Assembly (NCBI RefSeq): GCF_030913705.1
Contig: NZ_CP133190.1
Coordinates: 3,447,501-3,511,500 of the forward strand
DNA from: Anaerocolumna sp. MB42-C2
GTDB taxonomy: Bacteria; Bacillota; Clostridia; Lachnospirales; Lachnospiraceae
Direction: 5' to 3'
Length of the DNA stretch: 64,000 nt
In this document: piece by piece, positions 52,584 through 60,854 of the stretch
Numbering within the stretch: the stretch's first letter is position 1
Layout: the number at the start of each line of letters is the position of its first letter
Notes under the pieces: generated by a model
What the model saw: the letters and a program-made list of their open reading frames with translations, nothing else
What the model was told of the DNA's origin: nothing
The model's database searches: none
Translations under genes and position numbers: made by a program

Positions 52584-54435
52584 GTGGATGAAGTAAAGTG
52601 GTATGAAAACAGTTCACTGGAAAGTATTAAGAATATAATCAAGGATAATATAAATACGGCGTCCAGGTCCTTTTTAGCGATAGGGTATTATCTGAAAAAA
52701 TGTTCGTGATCGGAATCTTTACGAGCAGGACGGGTACCAAGACATATGGGAGTTTGCGCAAGCTGAATTTGGTATCAGTCAATCATGGGCTAGCCGGTAT
52801 ATGTCAATTAATGACCGATTCAGTAAAGATGGTAATTCACCTATGATTCAAGAGGAATACAAAGGTTTTAGCATTTCTAAGTTGTCAGAAATGTTGACTC
52901 TAACAGATAATCAGATGGAACAGATAACATTAACTACAACGGTTGCACAGATAAAAGATATTAAAAAATCTTATGCGACGTCGCATAAAACTGAGTCGGA
53001 GGAAAAGCTGATTGAACCATTATCAAAGACCTGTAAATATGATGGTAACTCCAATTGTGTAGCCGTTTGTGATACCGGTGCAGAATGTTGTGCTGAATGT
53101 CCTGAACATGGAAGTTGTAATGGAGAATGTGGTTGGCAGGACGAAAGGATACCGAAACGGGAGAAAAGCATTGATGATTTAGATTTTTCTGTTCGAACAT
53201 ATAATTGTTTGAAGCGTGCCAGTATTGATACTATTGAACAACTTTGTGGCATGACGGAAGATGAAGTAATTACGATACGGTCTATGTCTCAGAAATGCCT
53301 TGATGAAATTAAGCTGAAGTTATCCGAGATTGGCAAGGAGATGAAATCGGTAATCACCACTTATAAACTAAACGGCGAGCCATACGGAGCTACCCGGAGT
53401 GAGATTATAGTATCCCTTATAGCGGAAATGATTAAAAACTGTACTGAAATAGAAGGTATAAATGGTGATTGCTGTTCTGCCTTTGGGATAGATTACTGGG
53501 CTTATAATATCAAAAATGATGGGTACATAACAATTGAGAATGAAAACGGAAACCCAATATTTCGAACCAGCATTGAGCGGTTTAAACATGAGTATGATTG
53601 GCATAAGGTTAGATTGGCCTCACGTCCACCGGAGAAGCCGGAAGAGGATGAGGATAAGGAAACCATGAACGATACCCCGGAATCTGTTACCGAAACAGCT
53701 GAAATTATGAACGATATTCCAAAAACCGTTATTGATCAGACCGAATCCATTAGTGAGGAATGTGAGGGTTGTAAACTCAATGGTAATTCAGATGCCGGTA
53801 TTATGGAATGTCATCCGGAAAGAGGAGAGCATATGTGCTGGATTGCTGATGAATCAGAAAAATCTGAAATTGTGGAAGCTGATGTAATACATACTGAAAA
53901 AGATAATTCTGATCCTGAGAGATACAGTATTTCAGAAGTGCAGTGGGAAATTACAAATCATACTAAAAATTTGGATATTCTGCGTAAGGATAACTGTATA
54001 GATTCTATTCGGCACAAAACAAAGATGCGTCTGGATGCGGCTACTGCATTATTTGATAAGTTACAGGAGCCGGTTATCGAAGCGGAATCTAAATCAGTAC
54101 AGCCAGAGCTGCCTATTCTTAAGAATAATGACCAACGAAAGGATTTTATTGATAATTATACTTCTTGGCCAATATGGATTGATCAGGAGCTCACAGGAGA
54201 GCGGTATTATCGATATGATTTCGAGGATGGTACAAGTTTTGTAATCCGAGTCAGCTTACAGCACGCATACAAAGGTTACGAGCGAACAGCAGATATTAAG
54301 TATGGACACGAAGAATACTTTTTGTTAGGTGCAAAAAACCAATGGATACCAGGAATGCCGACATTTACGGAATCCAGTACAAACAAATCAGCAATGGTTG
54401 AACATTTAAAAGAGATCCAAAAGAAAGGGGCGTAA
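52584..54435 (+). pseudogene. Phage protein with RNA polymerase alpha-CTD-like domain, frameshifted near its start
   Basis: The gene opens with GTG 52584 (AAAGGAG upstream) and runs 41 codons (DEVKWYENSSLESIKNIIK...AIGYYLKKCS) to TGA at 52707. Skipping one base near 52701 continues as VRDRNLYEQDGYQDIWEFAQAEF and joins the long frame through MSINDRF (52801) to 54435. The main part has a Cys cluster (GAECCAECPEHGSCNGECG), then IDDLDFSVRTYNCLKRASID...MSQKCLDEIKLKLSEIG, very like the bacterial RNA polymerase alpha C-terminal domain, then an acidic linker, a second Cys cluster (CEGCKLNGN) and a globular end. It may contact host transcription. ATG 52801 could still give a 544-residue product. Confidence 0.72.
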
Positions 54436-54439
54436 GATC

Positions 54440-54634
54440 ATGACGAATGCAGAGAAATATGCAACAGATATTGATAGACTGGCAGATGCAATTTATCAAA
54501 CAGATTCTTTCGATGAGGCTTGCAATATGAAATACGATGAGGCGGGGGAACTGGTTGGCTGCAGACATGATGGAATTGAGAAAGGCTGCCTTATCTGTAT
54601 CAAGGATTGGCTTATTAGGGAGGTTGACCAATGA
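54440..54634 (+). CDS. Hypothetical phage protein (64 aa)
   Basis: Reads MTNAEKYATDIDRLADAIYQ with Cys at four later positions (ACNMKYD, GCRHDG, GCLICIKDWL). AAAGGGGCG lies upstream. No recognised family; its stop overlaps the start of the HNH gene. Confidence 0.65.
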   Translation: MTNAEKYATDIDRLADAIYQTDSFDEACNMKYDEAGELVGCRHDGIEKGCLICIKDWLIREVDQ

Positions 54635-55275
54635 ACGAAGCTGAGGTTGATATCTGGAAAGATATACAAGGATATAACGGAAAGTACCAGGTCAGTTTCA
54701 CAGGGCAGATAAGGCGCATATATCTGAATGGCAAATCAAAGTTGATGACACCTTTCAAGAAATCCGGAAAAGGAAATAAATTATATGTGCATCTTACAGA
54801 TAACCAAGGTAAGGATCATATGATTTTAGTTTCACAGATTGTAGCAATACATTTTATTGGCAAGCCTAAACCTGGACAGGTTCCATATCATAAAAACGGT
54901 TGCTTAACTGATAATTGGGCAAGCAATTTAGAGTACATAGGCCGAAAGCAGCTTGGGAAAATGACTGGTGCATCCAGTAGACGTCAGCCGGTTGTAAAGA
55001 TTAATTCGGAGGGTGAAATCGTTGAGTGCTATTCCAGTGCAAGGGAATGCGCTAGGAATAATTACATGAGTTATCAGACGGTGATAGACAGATGTAATTT
55101 ACTTTATGTCAAGAGGTCAATATTTGCCCCGGATGGATATGCCTATGCGTGGGAAGACGATGAGAAAAAACTTAATGCAGTCTTAAGACGGATTGAACTT
55201 GAAACCCAGGATACAGATCAAGAAGAAATCAGCCGGTTAAAACAAGAGAAAATGAGATTTGCATTTGAATTTTAA
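54631..55275 (+). CDS. NUMOD4/HNH-type endonuclease
   Basis: Protein of 214 residues. NUMOD4 at the N-terminus (IWKDIQGYNGKYQVSFTGQIRRI), an HNH-like core (SQIVAIHFIGKPKPGQVPYHKNGCLTDNWASNLEYI) and a NUMOD1/intron-endonuclease repeat (VVKINSEGEIVECYSSARECARNNYMSYQTVIDRC). This domain order is that of free-standing homing endonucleases in phages. The second HNH residue is in a Asn-x(2)-Asn-Leu context, as usual for the family. Confidence 0.85.
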   Translation: MNEAEVDIWKDIQGYNGKYQVSFTGQIRRIYLNGKSKLMTPFKKSGKGNKLYVHLTDNQGKDHMILVSQIVAIHFIGKPKPGQVPYHKNGCLTDNWASNLEYIGRKQLGKMTGASSRRQPVVKINSEGEIVECYSSARECARNNYMSYQTVIDRCNLLYVKRSIFAPDGYAYAWEDDEKKLNAVLRRIELETQDTDQEEISRLKQEKMRFAFEF

Positions 55276-55321
55276 TTGATGAAAATTATGTAATAAATTA
55301 GTGTACATTGACAACTGAATA

Positions 55322-55350
55322 TTGATAGTTGTAGCTATATCGAATATAAT
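55322..55350 (+). promoter_or_regulatory. Own promoter of the membrane cargo gene
   Basis: TTGATA and TATAAT, 17-bp spacer, 28 bases before the gene at 55379. Confidence 0.75.
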
Positions 55351-55378
55351 TAGTACATAAAAATAAAGGGGACACACT

Positions 55379-56035
55379 ATGGATATTATATTAAGTTTCA
55401 TATTGAAAGTTGTTGCTTCAGTCGGTGGTGCAGGTGCTATAATAATCGCATTATCTACTTTTATTGCTAAAGTATGGGCTGATTTATTTATGAGGAAAAA
55501 AACTACTGAATATGACAAGCAAATTGAATTTTATAAAAAATCATTAGAATTGGAAATAGAAAGATATAAATCCCTTAGTGAACAAATTACATATAAAAAT
55601 AAAAAAATATTTGATACAGAATATAATGTTTTATTTCAAGAATTAGCTCCAAAATTAGAAGATGTTAAACAAAAATCTATAGAATATCTTAAGTGTGTAC
55701 AGCCTGATCAAGATATAATTTTATACAAAAATGCAATTAACGCATTAGATGATTATAATTACAATCTCTTAAGGCGTGCTCTATTTATTGATGAAAGAAT
55801 TTATGACTTGTTGAAGGAATATTATATTTTATGTAGAGAATATATAAATTCAATCAAAAAGATACGAGAAAATATTTTCAAAATGAACTTAGATAAAGAC
55901 ATGTATAATATTTATTTACTAAAAGACGAGAATCATAATGAAATAGTAAAAAAAGCATTAAACTATTTAAGTGAAGCTCAAGAAGTTATAATAAAAGGAA
56001 CAAGAGAATACGTAAAAAGTATGGCCTCTATGTAA
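55379..56035 (+). CDS. Membrane-anchored coiled-coil protein, autonomous cargo gene
   Basis: Protein of 218 residues: one N-terminal transmembrane segment (IILSFILKVVASVGGAGAII, about 3-33), then a long, Lys/Glu-rich helical region, with coiled coil at about 45-75. It has its own promoter and its own terminator, and its base composition is more AT-rich than its neighbours. Those are the marks of a moron (cargo gene expressed in the lysogen). Superinfection exclusion or another defence role is a guess; no domain was recognised. A GGGGAC site precedes the ATG. Confidence 0.65.
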   Translation: MDIILSFILKVVASVGGAGAIIIALSTFIAKVWADLFMRKKTTEYDKQIEFYKKSLELEIERYKSLSEQITYKNKKIFDTEYNVLFQELAPKLEDVKQKSIEYLKCVQPDQDIILYKNAINALDDYNYNLLRRALFIDERIYDLLKEYYILCREYINSIKKIRENIFKMNLDKDMYNIYLLKDENHNEIVKKALNYLSEAQEVIIKGTREYVKSMASM

Positions 56036-56042
56036 TGATTGT

Positions 56043-56078
56043 AAACTACCAACTATCAATATCAGTTGGTAGTTTTTT
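56043..56078 (+). terminator. Intrinsic terminator of the cargo gene
   Basis: AAACTACCAACT pairs with AGTTGGTAGTTT across a short loop, then TTTTG. Confidence 0.9.
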
Positions 56079-56107
56079 TGTACCCAAAATTAGAAAGTAG
56101 GTGTCAT

Positions 56108-56887
56108 ATGAGAACACTTTTGAGATACCCAGGGAGTAAGCAGCGGATAGCTCCCTAGATCATAAGCCAGATGCCAAAACATCACAGTTATCTGGAACCG
56201 TATTTCGGTGGTGGGGCAATTTTGTTAAATAAAGAACCGTCCAGGATAGAGACAATCAATGACCTGGATGACGATGTGATAAATCTCTTTGTAGTTATTC
56301 AGGACGACAGCACCAGAGAAGAGTTAATCGGTCAGGTTGTTTACACACCATACGCAAGAGCTGCTTATGACAATTCCTTTCCGGATAACTCCGACGAACT
56401 AGATCCGGTGGAGAGAGCAAAAAACTTTCTAATTCGGTCTGGAATGGGGTATGGGTTCCGGCATTGTGAGAAAACAGGTTGGAAAAGAGATGTATACGCA
56501 AGAGAAGCAGCCTATGCGGTTCGGTACTGGAATGACCTGCCGGAAGTAATCACGGCGGTAGCACAGCGGCTTAAGATGGTCCAGATAGAGCACAGGCCGG
56601 CAGTAGAACTTATTAAATCATTTAATCACAGTAATGTTTTAATATATAACGACCCGCCTTATCTATTTTCTACTCGGTCCAGGAAAATGTATAAGCATGA
56701 AATGGGTACTGATGCAGAACATATTGAAATGCTGGAGGCGCTCCTGCAGCATACCGGACCGGTGATGTTATCTGGATATGACAATGAGATTTATAATACA
56801 TATCTTTCAGGATGGCGGAAAGAATCGATACCAGCCAGAGCAGAGAGGTCACTTCCAAGAACGGAATATCTTTGGATGAATTATTGA
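56108..56887 (+). pseudogene. Dam-type DNA adenine methyltransferase with an in-frame amber codon
   Basis: Reading from ATG 56108 gives MRTLLRYPGSKQRIAP, then TAG (56156-56158), then IISQMPKHHSYLEPYFGGGAIL. Family members have Trp (TGG) there, so one G-to-A change explains it. Downstream motifs are intact: SAM-binding YPGSK and EPYFGGGA, and the catalytic IYNDPPYLF. A product starting at ATG 56171 would lack the first SAM-binding motif and should be inactive. An intact enzyme would methylate adenine in a short site, commonly GATC. Confidence 0.85.
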
Positions 56888-56897
56888 GGAGGTCAGT

Positions 56898-57071
56898 ATG
56901 AAGCTAAAAGGATTAGGACGTACTATAAAGGTAAAACCCGGGAGGGTACAGGCTATTAAGACCCGGTTCGGTTGCCGGATAGTGGTTAACTGTACTCTTC
57001 CAGAAGAGTTAAACGGATATGAACTGGAAAAATTGGAGGACAGGATCCGGACGGTCCTGAGAAAGGATTAA
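56898..57071 (+). CDS. Small basic phage protein (57 aa)
   Basis: GAGGAGG precedes ATG. Reads MKLKGLGRTIKVKPGRVQAI and ends TVLRKD. No family recognised; tight spacing with neighbours supports it. Confidence 0.6.
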   Translation: MKLKGLGRTIKVKPGRVQAIKTRFGCRIVVNCTLPEELNGYELEKLEDRIRTVLRKD

Positions 57072-57074
57072 GGT

Positions 57075-57392
57075 ATGATAGAGGGAAAATCAAAATTAAC
57101 ATTCGGAACAGGTGATATTATGATGACTCCTGTACTGAATAAAATCGATAATGAAAAAACAGGCATGCTGGTATTTGAAAATAACTCTGATGGTCACCAG
57201 ATTGGAGAATATACGGGCCAGAATCCAGAATTTAGAATTGCCGGTAAAGATGTACTAATGGTATTCAATAAAATTGAAAGCTTGGACGTTGTATTGGAAA
57301 GGCTTAGCTTACTAAAGTCTATGTGGTTAGATCAGGAAGATGATCTCCTGGAATTAGATGTTATAGAAACTGCGGAGGATTTCAAAATTTAA
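57075..57392 (+). CDS. Hypothetical phage protein (105 aa)
   Basis: AAAGGATTAAGG precedes ATG. Reads MIEGKSKLTFGTGDIMMTPVLNKID with an acidic C-terminus. Mainly beta in the first 60 residues by eye. Unknown role; possibly a capsid-related or inhibitory protein, no evidence either way. Confidence 0.65.
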   Translation: MIEGKSKLTFGTGDIMMTPVLNKIDNEKTGMLVFENNSDGHQIGEYTGQNPEFRIAGKDVLMVFNKIESLDVVLERLSLLKSMWLDQEDDLLELDVIETAEDFKI

Positions 57393-57412
57393 TCTATCCT
57401 GTAAAAGAGGAG

Positions 57413-57438
57413 GGGCCAGCAGGTTATCCTACTGGCCG
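57413..57438 (+). terminator. GC-rich hairpin after the early operon
   Basis: GGCCAGCAGG-TTAT-CCTACTGGCC (one mismatch), followed by GGTTTATG rather than a T-run. Possibly a terminator or an RNA stability element. Confidence 0.4.
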
Positions 57439-57558
57439 GTTTATGAAAAAGAGATTTATGTTAGCAAGGTGGGGAACCTTGTTGTTATCTTATGAACTTA
57501 GTATATCGTTCATATGTGTACAGGGTTTGATAGTAATGTTAAGTTACTGTGAACATTT

Positions 57559-57849
57559 TCAGGAGCCTAATACCCACCTGTGATCTGATATGTAATAGGT
57601 CAATATACATTCTTTCTGCTGATTGCCGGATAAATAAGTACAACAAAAGGACTTACCGTTTCTTACATCCTTGCTGTATTTAACCCCTGTAATTTGGACT
57701 TTACAAACATTATCGTATAAATACTTAATACCAAAACAAACAGGCTTAAAATCACCCATAGGATTAAAGGCAGCTATAACGGAAATAGGCTGACGGCTAT
57801 TATAATCAATTTTAAATTGCGGACTACGATCAGGTTCGAAGAATGGCAT
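57559..57849 (-). CDS. Hypothetical protein under LexA control (96 aa)
   Basis: Start at MPFFEPDRSPQFKIDYN, with GTGAGGT upstream. No known domain. It is transcribed leftward against the operon direction, from its own promoter whose spacer is a LexA box (57887-57900), so it should be induced by DNA damage. An antirepressor, lysis timer or host-takeover role would fit but is not shown. Confidence 0.65.
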   Translation of the reverse strand: MPFFEPDRSPQFKIDYNSRQPISVIAAFNPMGDFKPVCFGIKYLYDNVCKVQITGVKYSKDVRNGKSFCCTYLSGNQQKECILTYYISDHRWVLGS

Positions 57850-57880
57850 AGTAATTACCTCACAAGTTAGATTATTATAT

Positions 57881-57909
57881 ATTATACGAACATGTGTTCT
57901 TAAATACAA
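57881..57909 (-). promoter_or_regulatory. LexA (SOS) box inside a consensus-like promoter
   Basis: CGAACATGTGTTCT at 57887-57900 matches the Firmicute LexA pattern CGAAC-N4-GTTC. On the minus strand it fills the 17-bp gap between TTGTAT (57904-57909) and TATAAT (57881-57886), an ideal place for repression of the 96-aa gene. Confidence 0.8.
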
Positions 57910-57938
57910 CAGTTAATTGCTGGAAAGGAGAAGAATTA

Positions 57939-58103
57939 TTGACAGAAAAGAATAAGGAATATATTTTGCGACGGCCTGATCCGTCAAGAGTTAGAAAATG
58001 TAGTGAATGTGAGCATGTAAACGAAAAAGGTTTTTGCAGTTTCTTCATGCTTTACGCAGGATTGAAAGGGGCGTGTTTGATTGAATCAACAAACAGCAGA
58101 TGA
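57939..58103 (+). CDS. Small Cys-containing phage protein (54 aa)
   Basis: TTG start, with GGAAAGGAG upstream. KCSECEHVNEKGFCSFFML suggests a small zinc site. It overlaps the next gene by 23 bases. Confidence 0.6.
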   Translation: MTEKNKEYILRRPDPSRVRKCSECEHVNEKGFCSFFMLYAGLKGACLIESTNSR

Positions 58104-58575
58104 ATTAATTGAAAAGGCTGTAAAGTCAGCCATTAAGGAATATAGTAAAGAGCAGAAAGCGGAGCGTAAGAGAAAAGCATTACATAATACAAAGCTTCTG
58201 CTTAAGAATTATCATAAAATACAGACCAGCATAGAAGAAGCTGTATCTGATATAAAGCAGCTTGAACAGGATTATATTATCATGGATGATTCGGACGAGT
58301 TGTATATTGATAGTATAAGGCGAAGTAAATTAAAAAGTCTTATTGTTATAGCACATATTGATAAGGCCCTTGATCTAGTCCAGGAGGAATGTAAACGAAA
58401 AGGGGTTCCAGAAAAGTACAATGCGTTCGTTAGTTGTATGATGGATGGTATGACTTATGATGATGCGGCAAAAGAATATATGTCAAGCAAACCATCAATA
58501 AGCAGATGGATTAATGAAATTACAAAAGAAATCAGTATACAGCTATTTGGTGTAGAGGGCATAGACTTTATCTGA
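58081..58575 (+). CDS. ArpU/RinA-like late transcription regulator
   Basis: Protein of 164 residues with TTG start behind GAAAGGGG. A long helical N-terminus is followed by a sigma-region-4-like helix-turn-helix (VPEKYNAFVSCMMDGMTYDDAAKEYMSSKPSISRWINEITKEI). ArpU/RinA proteins activate phage packaging and lysis genes and sit just upstream of the terminase, as here. Confidence 0.78.
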   Translation: MNQQTADELIEKAVKSAIKEYSKEQKAERKRKALHNTKLLLKNYHKIQTSIEEAVSDIKQLEQDYIIMDDSDELYIDSIRRSKLKSLIVIAHIDKALDLVQEECKRKGVPEKYNAFVSCMMDGMTYDDAAKEYMSSKPSISRWINEITKEISIQLFGVEGIDFI

Positions 58576-58825
58576 AATTACCATGAAATAAAAACGGAAT
58601 TTACATGATATTTTAACCTGTGGTATTATTAAGGTGGAAAGTTTGAAAAGTTTTCAACCTCCTGCGGCTGCCAGGTGTCAAAAGCCTGGTGGCTGTTTTG
58701 CGTATAATTGCAAGTTAACTTAAAAGATGTTCTATTCATAAAAAAGCATAGATATTACATAATGTAACATAATTATTATTCAAACATATCATATATTGTC
58801 ACAAAATATCAAAGGAGAGGATATA

Positions 58826-59317
58826 ATGGATAATTATTATAATTATTGGAACAATCCAAGCTATTATAGAGATAATGTTATGTTACGTATCAGCAATTAC
58901 GATAGAAGAATGGTTGGTCCAGATCAATTTCTTCCATTAACAGGAAGTTTGTTAGACATACCTAATAATAACAATAACGGTTATAGAATTAACCCTGATT
59001 ATCTGCAATTTGAACCTGGAATATACTGTATATCATATAATGTGACTGCAAGAATACCAGTTGCTGCACCAACAACAATTCCTCTTATTATTTATGAATC
59101 TCATGGTGGAAGACCTGGTATGCGTTTTTATGCATCAGCATATAATATCGACAATACAGCTACTGTGTCAGGGACTACATTGATTAGGGGTATTGGCTTT
59201 GATGGCAGGGGCACTTCCTTTGAATTAAGAAATTTAACAAGAGATTTAAATGGGCAAGCAAGTTCAATTGAATTAGTAATGCTTGAAATAGCAGCTTTTA
59301 AAATATTAGATATATAA
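58826..59317 (+). CDS. Possible BclA-C-like surface/coat protein, cargo gene
   Basis: About 163 residues from MDNYYNYWNNPSYY, where AAAGGAGAGG precedes the ATG. It has a Tyr/Asn-rich N-terminus, then a beta-rich domain (LQFEPGIYCISYNVTARIPVAAPTTIPLIIYES...SIELVMLEIAAFKIL) reminiscent of the trimeric C-terminal domain of BclA-type exosporium proteins, but with no collagen repeat and no signal peptide. It has its own terminator and lies between late-regulator and packaging genes. The upstream gap 58576-58825 contains a GCCAGG/CCTGGT hairpin and no gene. Fold assignment is tentative. Confidence 0.5.
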   Translation: MDNYYNYWNNPSYYRDNVMLRISNYDRRMVGPDQFLPLTGSLLDIPNNNNNGYRINPDYLQFEPGIYCISYNVTARIPVAAPTTIPLIIYESHGGRPGMRFYASAYNIDNTATVSGTTLIRGIGFDGRGTSFELRNLTRDLNGQASSIELVMLEIAAFKILDI

Positions 59318-59416
59318 CAATGGTTTATGGAAATTAATAAACTATACGGCTACTGGCTTTCATCGGTCGGTGGCTGTTTTCTCCATGATGGAGAGCCCCT
59401 AATTATTATACTCCCA

Positions 59417-59461
59417 TAAAAAGACATTCAGCGTCCGGCATGTCCGGCTGGGTGTCTTTTT
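59417..59461 (+). terminator. Strong intrinsic terminator
   Basis: AAAAAGACATTCAGC pairs with GCTGGGTGTCTTTTT (one G-T), with an inner CCGG-containing loop. Confidence 0.88.
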
Positions 59462-59515
59462 GCATTGAAAAATATTGGAAATAGGTATATAATTGGAAAA
59501 AAGGAGGATTATAAA

Positions 59516-59809
59516 ATGAAGATATATTTGCATCAGCCTGTAGATATTCAAAATGATAGGTTCCCTCATTGGTGGAGTAAAACTTATAACAGTTTGGCTA
59601 TTCCGCACAAAGGGGATTATATTGAAGATCCGATTTGGAAAGAGCCAGGTGAATTTGTGGTTGAAGATGTAACAATCAATTATTATGATGATAGTTGTTA
59701 TGTTCAAATCGCAAAATATAATTATGTGATACCTCAAAGCAGAAAAGATGAAATGAGCCATATAGCAGAATTACATGGTTGGGAAGCAAGCTTTAGAAAA
59801 AAGATATGA
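59516..59809 (+). CDS. Hypothetical protein (97 aa)
   Basis: AAGGAGG precedes ATG. Reads MKIYLHQPVDIQNDRFPHWW, then YNSLAIPHKGDYIEDPIW and an immunity-protein-like beta pattern. No family recognised. Flanked by terminators on both sides, so it is a separate transcription unit and perhaps cargo. Confidence 0.6.
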   Translation: MKIYLHQPVDIQNDRFPHWWSKTYNSLAIPHKGDYIEDPIWKEPGEFVVEDVTINYYDDSCYVQIAKYNYVIPQSRKDEMSHIAELHGWEASFRKKI

Positions 59810-59816
59810 GATTATA

Positions 59817-59839
59817 AGCATCCTCTTGGGTGCTTTTTT
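59817..59839 (+). terminator. Short intrinsic terminator
   Basis: AGCATCC-TCTT-GGGTGCT followed by TTTTT. Confidence 0.75.
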
Positions 59840-59847
59840 CACACAAA

Positions 59848-59877
59848 AAAAGAGTCATTTACACAATGGCTCTTTCC
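59848..59877 (-). terminator. Terminator of the leftward small membrane gene
   Basis: On the minus strand AAAGAGCCATT pairs with AATGACTCTTT (one mismatch), followed by further T residues. Confidence 0.7.
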
Positions 59878-59888
59878 CTGTTAAGTTA

Positions 59889-60062
59889 CTACTTCTGAGT
59901 ATTACATATTGTAATAATAAGTATAAAAAATAAAATAAAACAGATAAAATTAAACATTGACTCATGCTTGAGTATGAACCTACGAAGTATTTTAAAAATA
60001 TAAACTCCGTACACTCCCAAAAGTAATAAACTTAAGTCTTTTAAAATGATGGTATCCATCAT
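59889..60062 (-). CDS. Small membrane protein (57 aa), leftward
   Basis: AAAGGAGGAAG precedes ATG. MMDTIILKDLSLLLLGVYGV, a basic loop (KILRRFILKH) and a second hydrophobic stretch (MFNFICFILFFILIITIC) predict two membrane helices. It has its own terminator and sits antiparallel between cargo and terminase genes. It could be a toxin-like peptide, a holin-type or an exclusion protein; none is supported by a known motif. The stretch 60063-60275 upstream holds no other gene. Confidence 0.6.
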   Translation of the reverse strand: MMDTIILKDLSLLLLGVYGVYIFKILRRFILKHESMFNFICFILFFILIITICNTQK

Positions 60063-60275
60063 GTAACTTCCTCCTTTCTTTAGTATTTGGGCTTACATCA
60101 TAAATAGAATGCCAAATATTTTAAAGGTGAAGCTACATATGGTGTACTATCATTGCTACTGATTAGAGGATATTGCTATCCTTAATTAAAACTATGTATG
60201 TCAGTAGCGATAAACATTGTACCATAAAGCAAAAAAAATGGCAATATATTACTAAACTGAAGCGAGGTGAACCTG

Positions 60276-60854
60276 ATGGCATTAACAGATAAACAGAAGT
60301 TATTTGCAGATGAATATTTGATAGACCTTAATGCCACCAGGGCTTATAAGGCTGTCTATAAGAACTGCAAGAATGATGAATCAGCGGCTGCAGCTGGTGC
60401 AAGAATGTTAAGAAATGTTAAGGTTGCAGAATATATCGATCAGAGGATGAAAGACCGGGAAAAGCGGACCGAGGTAACCCAAGATAAGGTTTTAAATGAG
60501 CTTGCAGCCATTGCCTTTGCTAAAGGTTCAGACTTTGCCCAGGTTGTTGAGGAACCAATTATACTGCATGGTCGTTATGTTATGGATCCGGATACTGGCA
60601 AGATAAGAACTGAGGATGTTGTAAGGATAACTCCTACTGATAAGCTTCCGGAAGATAAGCAAAAAGCCATATCCGGTATTAAGCAGGGTAAAAACGGAAT
60701 AGAGATTAGTACCTGTGACAAGGTGAAAGCCTTGGAACTTCTTGGTCGTCATTTAGGTATGTTCAAAGATAAGGTTGAGGTTACCGGTAATATTAATAAC
60801 CCTTATGAAAATTTATCAACAGATGAATTAAAGAAGCTGATAAGAGATGGATAA
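60276..60854 (+). CDS. terS: Terminase small subunit
   Basis: Protein of 192 residues from MALTDKQKLFADEYL, behind GAGGTGAA. The Terminase_2 pattern is clear: LTDKQKLFADEYLIDLNATRAYKAVYK...AAAAGARMLRNVKVAEYIDQRM, a DNA-recognising helix-turn-helix. A central oligomerisation region and KALELLGRHLGMFKDKVEV follow. It binds phage pac/cos DNA for packaging. Overlaps terL by 8 bases. Confidence 0.93.
   Translation: MALTDKQKLFADEYLIDLNATRAYKAVYKNCKNDESAAAAGARMLRNVKVAEYIDQRMKDREKRTEVTQDKVLNELAAIAFAKGSDFAQVVEEPIILHGRYVMDPDTGKIRTEDVVRITPTDKLPEDKQKAISGIKQGKNGIEISTCDKVKALELLGRHLGMFKDKVEVTGNINNPYENLSTDELKKLIRDG

Noticed and set aside
57443..57583. Possible 46-codon ORF starting MKKRFMLARWG
   Set aside because: No ribosome site; its end overlaps the better-supported leftward gene. 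AGTTACTGTGAACA inside it only faintly recalls the dispersed repeat end.
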